In this document: one piece after another, positions 1 to 5,443 of the stretch | Layout: each line of letters opens with the position of its first letter | Numbering within the stretch: the first letter of the stretch is position 1 | DNA from: JAJVID01 sp035275345 | Lineage (GTDB): Bacteria; Acidobacteriota; Blastocatellia; RBC074 | NCBI GenBank assembly: GCA_035275345.1 | Contig: DATEMY010000401.1 | Span: 1-7,945 of the forward strand | DNA length: 7,945 bases | Direction: 5' to 3' | The notes under the pieces: model-generated | What the model saw: the letters and a program-made list of their open reading frames with translations, nothing else | What the model was told of the DNA's origin: nothing | Databases searched by the model: none | Made by a program: the position numbers and the translations under genes

Positions 1-60
1 GCCCTCCTCGCGGCCCTCCTCGCGGCCCTCCTCGCGGCCCTCCTCGCGGCCCTCCTCGCG
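1..60. repeat. 12-bp tandem repeat, five perfect copies, in frame within the kinase gene
   Basis: The unit GCCCTCCTCGCG occurs five times without a mismatch and reaches the first base of the window. On the minus strand each copy reads CGC GAG GAG GGC, giving Arg-Glu-Glu-Gly, so 20 residues follow directly after the kinase domain. The unit length is a multiple of three, so gain or loss of copies would keep the frame. The full copy number cannot be known because the array touches the edge. Confidence 0.97.
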
Positions 61-1155
61 GAAGGATGGAACTCCCACCACTTTGCCTTTCAGTCTTCTT
101 AATGCGGCGGCGAGATCGGATGCCGATTGATAACGTCGCTCTTTGTCTTTAGCCAGGGCGCGCTCAATGATCAGGTCGAACTCCGGCGGCAACTCTGGTT
201 TGATCGCGCTTGGGGCTGGCGGCTCCGCCGCGTCAATCTGGCGCAGGATCGCAAGCGCATTCGGGCCGCTGAACGGCGGATTGCCTGTCGCAGATTCGTA
301 GAGCACGGCGCCCAGTGAAAAGATGTCCGTGCGCGTGTCCAGCGTATCTCCGCGCCCCTGCTCTGGCGACATGTAGGCGACCGTCCCGACGATGGCGCCC
401 TCGGCGGTCAATCGGGAATTCGCGCCGCCGCCTTCAGTGTGGAAAGGTTTCGTAACCTTGGCGATCCCAAAGTCGAGCAGCTTCACCTGGCCTTCCTGAG
501 TGATCAGGATGTTGGAAGGTTTGATGTCGCGGTGAACGAGACCTACGGAGTGCGCGGCGGCGAGCGCATCGGCGACCTGCGCGCCGATGTCGAGCAAGCG
601 GATAAATTCCAACTTCCTGTCTTCGATCCGGATCGTCAACGTGGCGCCTTCGACGTATTCCATGACGATGAAGACCGAATTGTCGGCTTCCTCAATCGAG
701 TGGATAGTGACGATGTTCGGGTGATTGAGCGCCGCGGCGGCCCGCGCTTCCCTCAGCAGGCGTCGTTTGGCTGTTGGGTCTTGCGCGGCGTCCGGCGGCA
801 GCAGCTTGATTGCAACTTGGCGGCCCAGCCGGGTGTCCTGCGCCAGATAGACTTCACCCATTCCACCGGCGCCCAGCTGCGACATGATCTGGTAGTGGCC
901 GATTTGTCTTCTTCCCGGCGCCCTTGAATGTTGTTCTCTCGTTTCGACGGTGACCATCCTGGCCGCGTCTTTAAGCGCAGAGGCGGCGATGAAATCACCA
1001 GCCTGCTCGGCCGCCGATATCAAAGATTCGACCTCTAGTCGCAAAGCTTCGTCTCCCGCGCAAACCCTGGCGAGGAAGTCAGCGCGCTCCTCTGGCGCCA
1101 ATTCCAGCGCGTCGTGGTAGACCTGCCCGATTTGCTCCCATTGTTTCGGCGTCAT
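1..1155 (-). CDS. Ser/Thr protein kinase (PknB-type), 3' part outside window
   Basis: Transfers phosphate from ATP to Ser/Thr of target proteins. The 385 codons visible begin at ATG 1155 and are still open at base 1. Residues 1-55 (MTPKQWEQIGQVYHDALELA...) are the short helical N-terminal segment often seen in acidobacterial kinases. The kinase domain spans about 88-356: P-loop GAGGMGEV at 95-102, VAIK lysine K117, helix-C E136, HRDIKPSN at 208-215 with catalytic D210, DFG at 228-230, GTVAYMSPEQ at 257-266, and DIFSLG with D277. Every catalytic residue is present, so the enzyme should be active. After the domain comes a short linker and five REEG repeats. The family usually continues with a membrane helix and a TolB-like propeller or TPR sensor, which would lie beyond the edge. 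No clear Shine-Dalgarno is visible; the start is chosen because the protein begins as the family does. An in-frame TTG lies seven codons upstream. Confidence 0.95.
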   Translation of the reverse strand, partial: MTPKQWEQIGQVYHDALELAPEERADFLARVCAGDEALRLEVESLISAAEQAGDFIAASALKDAARMVTVETREQHSRAPGRRQIGHYQIMSQLGAGGMGEVYLAQDTRLGRQVAIKLLPPDAAQDPTAKRRLLREARAAAALNHPNIVTIHSIEEADNSVFIVMEYVEGATLTIRIEDRKLEFIRLLDIGAQVADALAAAHSVGLVHRDIKPSNILITQEGQVKLLDFGIAKVTKPFHTEGGGANSRLTAEGAIVGTVAYMSPEQGRGDTLDTRTDIFSLGAVLYESATGNPPFSGPNALAILRQIDAAEPPAPSAIKPELPPEFDLIIERALAKDKERRYQSASDLAAALRRLKGKVVGVPSFREEGREEGREEGREEGREEG

Positions 1156-1360
1156 AAGAACGGTGATTAATGGCAATCCGAAGCGCAAATTTATCACATT
1201 AAAGGAGCCTCTCTCCATTCTCAGCCCCGAGCCAAAAAAAATCCGCCGGTTCGTGGCCGCTATTGGAATCGAATTTCGTCATAGAAGGTGAGGTCAAAGC
1301 AGCGAAAGATCGGGCAAAGGAGCGCGACGGGCGAGTGAAGGCTATATTCGGAGATTGAGG

Positions 1361-1366
1361 GGAGGG
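1361..1366 (+). promoter_or_regulatory. Ribosome binding site deciding start of the small gene
   Basis: GGAGGG sits three bases before ATG 1370. A TTG at 1355 is in the same frame but lies upstream of this site, so the ATG is the better start. Confidence 0.5.
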
Positions 1367-1369
1367 CTA

Positions 1370-1618
1370 ATGAAGAGAGCTATTTTTCTCACAGCGACAG
1401 TTGGATTTCTAGTAGGGGTAGCATTGGTTGGATTTCCAAAAATCGGTAGCGTTCTGAAGTCGAAAGCGCTCGGATCGGGAAGTAGCGCCAGAACGATCTA
1501 TGTCAAGAACGCCAGTGGTCACTGGCCTTTCAATCCCTACGGTCTCATATCAACACCTGGGGATGGTTCAAAGTCCCACAAACTCTTTCGGCGTCGCCAG
1601 AGAGGGTCCTTTCGGTAA
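1370..1618 (+). CDS. Small hypothetical protein with signal-like N-terminus
   Basis: I do not recognise this gene. The 82-residue frame starts at ATG 1370, preceded by GGAGGG at 1361-1366 with a 3-base gap, a strong ribosome site. That favours ATG over the in-frame TTG at 1355. The N-terminus (MKRAIFLTATVGFLVGVALV) has a basic start followed by a hydrophobic stretch to about residue 22, as in a signal peptide or membrane anchor. The rest is polar and ends in an Arg-rich tail (about residues 68-82) that reads less like a natural protein. A -1 or +1 frame change near 1550-1600 would continue into other open frames, reaching 1749 or 1832, so a frameshifted or decayed gene is possible. It is divergent from the kinase and convergent with the protease gene. 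The ribosome site and N-terminus are persuasive; the C-terminus is not. Confidence 0.45.
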   Translation: MKRAIFLTATVGFLVGVALVGFPKIGSVLKSKALGSGSSARTIYVKNASGHWPFNPYGLISTPGDGSKSHKLFRRRQRGSFR

Positions 1619-2034
1619 TTCAATTTACAGTCATGCGGCTAGAAACCCGCAAACGTTTCAGCTCGCTCCACTCACTTGGTTCCCAGTGTGGAAAAGGCTT
1701 CCGGCTTGCTGCAGGCAGCAAAGGTTGGACACCGCGGGGGGAAGGCTAAGCGCCATCGCAACTAAAGTATTTACGGTTTTTCGAGTTTTATGGACTCACT
1801 ACTGGCCTTTGACAAGACTGCAGTTATTTTAATAATTTTCGACCGCAATACTTGCAAAGCAAGCGCTAAAAGATCCCTCAATTTAGCGGTAATCGGGCGT
1901 TTGATCTCGGCGCTGACGGATAGAGCTAAGGGTGGCCGAGATTTCAGCCACCCTTAGTTCTCAATCGAACCACAGCATGCGGGTCAGGACCTCCGCGGTT
2001 GTTCGTATGGGTAGGGTACTGGCCCCTGATGTTT
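1619..2034. other. Intergenic region without a convincing gene
   Basis: This stretch lies between the small plus-strand gene and the 3' end of the protease gene. It is visibly less GC-rich than the flanking genes around 1760-1900. A plus-strand frame open from 1500 to 1832 crosses it but has no ribosome site, starts inside the small gene, and its product resembles nothing I know. The one clear element is the inverted repeat at 1923-1960. I see no tRNA or promoter here. Confidence 0.5.
1923..1960. terminator. Strong inverted repeat, likely bidirectional transcription end
   Basis: GAGCTAAGGGTGGC at 1923-1936 pairs with GCCACCCTTAGTTC at 1947-1960 around a 10-base loop. This gives 14 pairs with a single G-U wobble, of which the inner 11 are perfect. 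It sits between convergent genes, 75 bases past the protease stop, where a shared terminator is expected. Neither side has a run of T, so it is not a textbook intrinsic terminator. It could instead be a 3'-end stabilising hairpin or a dispersed palindromic repeat. Confidence 0.5.
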
Positions 2035-3117
2035 CTACGCCGCGCGGCGTCCTGGGCGCTCGGCGAGCCTTACTGAAGCCGTTTGCGCTTGCCCATTACG
2101 GACGAATTTCAACTTAACGGTTCTTCCCACCGGCGTGATTGCGATGATCTCAGCCAGTTGATTGGGAGATTTCACCGGCTTGCCGTCGAATTCAACTATC
2201 AGGTCGCCGCCGCGCAGCCCCGCCGTCGATGCGGGACTCCCGTTGGTCAACTCGGCGACCACGGCGCCGCTGCCTGTGGTTTGCGGGTCTCGCAGACTCA
2301 CGCCCAAAAAGCCGCGCGAGACAGGCGCAGGCGCATTGGGGCCCGGGTTGGCGCGCGCGTAGGCGCCCGCATTCCCGAGCAGTTGCTCTTTGACCTGCTT
2401 CGCCGTATTCGACGGGATCGAGAAGCCGACGCCTTCGCTGCCGCCCGAACGCGAAAAGATGGAGGTGTTGATGCCGATCACTTCGCCGTTCATATTCACC
2501 AGCGGCCCGCCGGAATTGCCCGGATTGATCGAGGCGTCGGTCTGGATGTAATTGTCGTTAGCCTTACCGAATTTACGGCCAATGGCCGAGACGATGCCGG
2601 CGGTCATCGTCTGTTCGAGGCCAAAGGGCGAGCCGAGCGCGATCACCCATTCACCCGGCTCCAGTTTGGACGAATCGCCGAGCGTCGCGTACGGCAGGTT
2701 CTGGGCGTCGATCTTGATCAACGCCAGATCGGTTTGGGAGGATACGCCGATGCGGCGCGCCGGGAATTCGCGTCGGTCCGAGAGCTTGACCGTGATCTGA
2801 TTGCCGGCGCTCGCCACATGGTTGTTAGTCATAATGTAACCGTCCGGGCTGACGATCACGCCGGACCCGGTCGCGCCATTGCCCAGTTTGATGTGGGCGA
2901 CGGCGGGCTTGATCCGCTTGGCCGCCTCGACGAACGCGCGCGAAAGCTTCGAGGGCGAAGCGTTCTGAGTCGGATCGGTCGCCTCGGAAGTTCCTGTCTG
3001 CTGGACTTGTTGGCCGAAGGCCGGCGCGAACAAACCCAATCCCAGCGAAAGGGCCAGCGCCGGGAGCCGACGCGCGAGTCTCGCCCTCTTTATCGAATCG
3101 TTGAATCTATTCTCCAT
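2035..3117 (-). CDS. HtrA/Deg-type periplasmic serine protease with one PDZ domain
   Basis: Degrades or processes misfolded envelope proteins. The 360-residue product has a signal peptide: basic residues at 10-17 (KRARLARR), a hydrophobic core at 18-32, and probable cleavage near APAFG at 31-35. The trypsin-like domain covers about 58-250, with the triad H100 (MTNNHVASAG), D130 (QTDLALIKID) and S202 (INPGNSGGPLVN). All three are in conserved surroundings, so it should be active. A Pro/Ala linker (about 255-267) leads to a single PDZ domain at 268-352 with carboxylate-binding loop GFLGVSL at 269-275. One PDZ and about 360 residues match DegS-like or short HtrA proteins rather than two-PDZ DegP. 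I give no symbol because DegP, DegQ and DegS cannot be told apart here. AGAGG lies about 12 bases before the ATG, with a weaker GGAAAG closer. It is monocistronic, with large gaps on both sides. Confidence 0.96.
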   Translation of the reverse strand: MENRFNDSIKRARLARRLPALALSLGLGLFAPAFGQQVQQTGTSEATDPTQNASPSKLSRAFVEAAKRIKPAVAHIKLGNGATGSGVIVSPDGYIMTNNHVASAGNQITVKLSDRREFPARRIGVSSQTDLALIKIDAQNLPYATLGDSSKLEPGEWVIALGSPFGLEQTMTAGIVSAIGRKFGKANDNYIQTDASINPGNSGGPLVNMNGEVIGINTSIFSRSGGSEGVGFSIPSNTAKQVKEQLLGNAGAYARANPGPNAPAPVSRGFLGVSLRDPQTTGSGAVVAELTNGSPASTAGLRGGDLIVEFDGKPVKSPNQLAEIIAITPVGRTVKLKFVRNGQAQTASVRLAERPGRRAA

Positions 3118-3162
3118 CTTTCCGTTTTACCTCTGTGTTGAAATAGGGAGTAAGTGACAGGA

Positions 3163-3228
3163 GCGGTTTGCCGCAACCGCCCCACGAAATCGCTTCATGG
3201 CCCTGCTAGAACCAATCCGTCGTGGGCG
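3163..3228. repeat. Inverted repeats in the putative protease leader
   Basis: GCGGTT at 3163-3168 pairs with AACCGC at 3175-3180 around six bases. Overlapping its right arm, CGCCCCACGA (3178-3187) can pair with TCGTGGGCG (3220-3228), giving nine pairs with one bulged C around a loop of about 32 bases. The two folds share bases 3178-3180. If the minus-strand promoter at 3255-3283 is real, both lie in the untranslated leader of the protease mRNA. Confidence 0.3.
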
Positions 3229-3254
3229 CCTCTTCTTTAGTTTTGGGGTGTTGA

Positions 3255-3283
3255 ATTAACAGGGGTGATATTGTCTTCATCAA
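3255..3283 (-). promoter_or_regulatory. Candidate sigma-70-like promoter for the protease gene
   Basis: Read on the minus strand, TTGATG (3283-3278), a 17-base spacer and GTTAAT (3260-3255). Each box matches the sigma-70 consensus at four of six positions with ideal spacing. It would start transcription about 130 bases before the protease ATG. A chance match is quite possible, and envelope proteases are often driven by alternative sigma factors. Confidence 0.3.
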
Positions 3284-3393
3284 GCGCGGTCTTTGATGCG
3301 TGACGCCGCCTGGCTTGCTGTTCGTCGAGTGGATTACTTATTGTTAAAAACCTTTCCCAGCGAAACGCATTAATAAGGTTTCGGGATTGTCGG

Positions 3394-3421
3394 TTGCCCT
3401 GATCTGTCCCGTCACTATAAT
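3394..3421 (+). promoter_or_regulatory. Candidate plus-strand promoter facing into the VWA gene 3' end
   Basis: A perfect TATAAT at 3416-3421 is preceded by TTGCCC at 3394-3399 with a 16-base spacer. No credible plus-strand gene follows, so a transcript from here would run antisense into the 3' end of the VWA gene or stop at the hairpin at 3502-3535. Only the -10 box is strong. Confidence 0.3.
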
Positions 3422-3501
3422 AGCCGCGATTATGCGTAGCGCGAAATACACATACCCCTCCATGGGCATTAATTTCAACTATCGCAAACGGAGCCGGGGG
3501 T

Positions 3502-3535
3502 GATCGCGCGCCATATCACCCTGCGCGCGCCGATC
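3502..3535. terminator. GC-rich hairpin downstream of the VWA gene
   Basis: GATCGCGCGC (3502-3511) pairs with GCGCG at 3525-3529 and CGATC at 3531-3535, with C3530 bulged and a 13-base loop. It begins about 53 bases past the VWA stop, the right place for a transcript end. No T run follows on either strand. Confidence 0.35.
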
Positions 3536-3588
3536 GGACGTTTAGCATCGCGAGGCGCAAATAAAATACGCTCTCATCAAAGCGTCGT

Positions 3589-4860
3589 TCATGGTTTCCG
3601 TTTCAGTTCAGGACGATCGGTTCCGCCCACGTCAGTATTTGCCTGCATCTCCGCCACTGCGCGATACCCCTCGCGGGCGCGAACGGTAATTCCCGATTTA
3701 TCAACGCGAACCTTCAAGCGCCGGTACGCGCCGTCCTTCTTCGAGTTGGTCGGATAATAACTAAGCGCGTACTGGTGGCGCAGTTCTTCGGCGATCATCG
3801 AGAATGCCTGCGAGACGTTATTGAGCGTATTGGCGTCATATAGACGTCCGCCACTGCGGTCGGCCAGTTCCTGCAGGTAACGCGCCCCCCAGCGATATTC
3901 CTCGCTCGTTACGCCGCCGGATGAAGGCGCGCGGCCCGGCCATTGCGAGAAACGCCATTGCGGAGATTTCCACTTTAGGGAGAACTGCCCCGCGAACGGG
4001 CTGAAAGGCCAGCGGCGACGGCCTGGCGCCGACGGAGAAGGATTCGGCCAGGGACTGGTAGTTGGGCCTTGAACGCCGCCTCTCTGGACATCATTCTCCG
4101 TGTCGTATTTGATCGGATAAACGATTGCGCCGGATTCCTCCACCTTTAAAATTGTGTTCTGGAAATTGGCCCGGTGGCTTGCGGTGTCGACGCCGTCGGT
4201 GAAAAGCACAATGGCTTTGCGGCCTTGAATCTGCTCCAGACGGTCAACAACCTTGTCTACAGCGTCGTAAAGTTTCGTGCTGCCGCTAATGCGGGTCTGG
4301 TCGATCGCCCGCCGCAACTCGTCGTAATCGCTGGTGAAGTCGCAATGGAAGCGAACCTTACTGTCGAACGAGACGACCATCACCTGATCGTCGCTTCTCA
4401 ACTGCTTGATAAAAGCGAAGGCGGCGTTCTGGATGTCATCGAACTTGAACTTCGTGCTGTTGGATGTGTCGAGCACGAGCGCGACGTGGAATGGCGTCTT
4501 GACCGAATTGAAGCTTTCAATATCCTGTTCCACTCCGTCTTCATAAATATGGAAATCGCGCTTTTTCAGGTACGGAACGAATTTGCCGTCGCGGTCCATG
4601 GCGCTGACCGGAATGGTGACGAGCGCCGTGTCCATTTTGATCGTTCCGTTTTCATCAAAGGTTAGCGGCGTGCTATCGCCCAGGGATCTGTTGGAACTCT
4701 TCTCCCTCTCGGAGTCTTTCGGGACTCGCGTTTCGTTTTGAGACGGTGGCGGTGGCAGTGGTTTGCCAGATTGCGCGGAGCTTGACGAATTCAACGCCCA
4801 TACAAAGCCTGCAACTAACAGAATCGCGACAAAGCAACGAGCAAACAGATTGCTTTTCAT
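3589..4860 (-). CDS. Secreted VWA-domain protein, VWFA-related acidobacterial family
   Basis: Probably binds a protein or surface ligand through a metal-dependent adhesion site outside the cytoplasm; the actual partner is unknown. Residues 1-30 form a signal peptide (hydrophobic core CFVAILLVAGFVWAL at 9-23, cleavage near SSAQ-S). A Pro/Ser-rich linker runs to about 65. Residues 78-120 form the strand-rich lead-in of this family (RDFHIYEDGVEQDIESF at 101-117). The VWA fold spans about 123-370 with a complete metal site: DTSNS at 131-135, T195 in SGSTKLYDA, and D222 in FTDGVDT. The C-terminal end (RRLKVRVDKSGITVRAREGYRA, 380-401) is the usual family ending. A Pro/Trp/Arg-rich insert (258-320) interrupts the VWA fold late in the domain. 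The start is fixed by GAGGAGGT three bases upstream. A degraded relative lies 126 bases upstream on the same strand. Confidence 0.93.
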   Translation of the reverse strand: MKSNLFARCFVAILLVAGFVWALNSSSSAQSGKPLPPPPSQNETRVPKDSEREKSSNRSLGDSTPLTFDENGTIKMDTALVTIPVSAMDRDGKFVPYLKKRDFHIYEDGVEQDIESFNSVKTPFHVALVLDTSNSTKFKFDDIQNAAFAFIKQLRSDDQVMVVSFDSKVRFHCDFTSDYDELRRAIDQTRISGSTKLYDAVDKVVDRLEQIQGRKAIVLFTDGVDTASHRANFQNTILKVEESGAIVYPIKYDTENDVQRGGVQGPTTSPWPNPSPSAPGRRRWPFSPFAGQFSLKWKSPQWRFSQWPGRAPSSGGVTSEEYRWGARYLQELADRSGGRLYDANTLNNVSQAFSMIAEELRHQYALSYYPTNSKKDGAYRRLKVRVDKSGITVRAREGYRAVAEMQANTDVGGTDRPELKRKP

Positions 4861-4863
4861 AAT

Positions 4864-4871
4864 ACCTCCTC
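4864..4871 (-). promoter_or_regulatory. Near-perfect Shine-Dalgarno of the VWA gene
   Basis: On the minus strand GAGGAGGT ends three bases before ATG 4860. The match to the 16S tail is close to complete, though the spacing is short. It supports both the start codon and good translation. Confidence 0.7.
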
Positions 4872-4986
4872 GAAAATTTTTGCTCGTTTGTAGAATGCTC
4901 TGACGGAAAGGGGAACCGCAGCGCCGAAATTATCAGGTAGCAGGCTCCATCAAGGCGCTAATCTCTTCTTCAATCACTCTTTCATT

Positions 4987-5397
4987 TCAGGCAGTTTGAC
5001 ACCTCCTCGCCTTGCGAACGCCGTGCCTCTCCCATCCTGATCGATAATCCAGGGAGGGATCAGCTAAGCCTTTGGCGTTGGGACTGAGGCCGATTGTAAA
5101 GATAGACGTCGCATCATTAGGTTTGAGCGCCTCCTTAAGGAATCGAGAGGCCGCTTGCTGCTGGAATTGGAAGCGCTGGAACACGCTTCCTGAAACATCA
5201 AACAGCAGCGCGAGTTCAACCGGCGTTTTGCCCGGCTCGCCGAGCGCGACCATTTGCTGCGACTTGCCTTCCTCTTCAACCTGGAAGTCCTCGGCGGCCG
5301 GGTTGCGGACATTTTCTAAACAGAGAATTGCTGGTATCTTTCCCAGCTTGACGCTTTGGCAGTCTGGCTCAGCCGGGGTCCGCTTTGAAACCTGGCC
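4987..5397 (-). pseudogene. Remnant of a second VWFA-related acidobacterial gene
   Basis: An open frame of 136 codons runs between TAA at 5398-5400 and the stop at 4987. Its first ATG is at 5253, yet family-like sequence begins well before it (KIPAILCLENVRNPAAEDFQ, about 5340-5281), so the original start has been lost or replaced. After the ATG comes the VWA start with the metal-site motif DVSGS (residues 19-23 of the ATG frame) and FKEALKP-like helix text (RFLKEALKPNDATSIFTIG, 37-55). The protein then leaves the family pattern and stops after about 30 further residues. The later parts of the VWA fold, including the Thr and TDG metal-site elements, are missing, so the product cannot form a working domain. 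A neighbouring frame (4974-5063) reads like a better C-terminal tail, suggesting a deletion and frameshift. It could still be a short expressed fragment. Confidence 0.75.
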
Positions 5398-5430
5398 TTA
5401 ATTACACTGCTATTCAGCAATTGGCGCAAG

Positions 5431-5436
5431 AAGGAG
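5431..5436 (+). promoter_or_regulatory. Shine-Dalgarno of the metallophosphoesterase gene
   Basis: AAGGAG lies seven bases before ATG 5444, ideal spacing, and fixes this start. The remnant gene's open frame on the other strand ends only 46 bases upstream of that ATG, so the promoter must be compact or overlap the remnant. No convincing promoter boxes were found. Confidence 0.65.
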
Positions 5437-5443
5437 TCCTTAA

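Larger units (their letters stand above)
3118..3588. other. 471-base intergenic region with hairpins and promoter-like sites
   Basis: No convincing gene is present. The stretch separates the VWA gene (ends 3589) from the protease gene (starts 3117), both on the minus strand, so it must hold the end of one transcript and probably the promoter of the other. Elements seen are a GC-rich hairpin at 3502-3535, a plus-strand TTGCCC/TATAAT pair at 3394-3421, a minus-strand TTGATG/GTTAAT pair at 3255-3283, and inverted repeats at 3163-3180 and 3178-3228. Parts are more AT-rich than the genes on either side. Confidence 0.6.

Noticed and set aside
1..60. CRISPR-like reading of the 12-bp repeats
   Set aside because: There are no spacers between copies, and the unit is an in-frame coding repeat of a kinase gene.
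439..927. 162-codon plus-strand open frame
   Set aside because: It lies entirely opposite the kinase catalytic domain and reads as its reverse-frame shadow.
753..998. 81-codon minus-strand open frame inside the kinase gene
   Set aside because: It shares strand but not frame with the kinase, whose conserved motifs run straight through this stretch.
2083..3141. 352-codon open frame on the plus strand covering the whole protease gene
   Set aside because: It is antisense to a gene with an intact catalytic triad, has an Arg/Asp-rich composition typical of the mirror frame of GC-rich genes, and shows no recognisable domain.
3500..3757. 85-codon plus-strand open frame beyond the TATAAT site
   Set aside because: It has no ribosome site, and two thirds of it is antisense to the VWA gene. 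The promoter-like site does not by itself make it a gene.
4174..4665. 163-codon plus-strand open frame
   Set aside because: It lies opposite the VWA fold of the intact gene; there is no ribosome site and no family signal.
5064..5401. Short open frames on both strands over the VWA remnant
   Set aside because: Their products are Ser/Arg-rich and unlike any family, while the remnant frame carries the recognisable DVSGS and ENVRNPAAEDF text.
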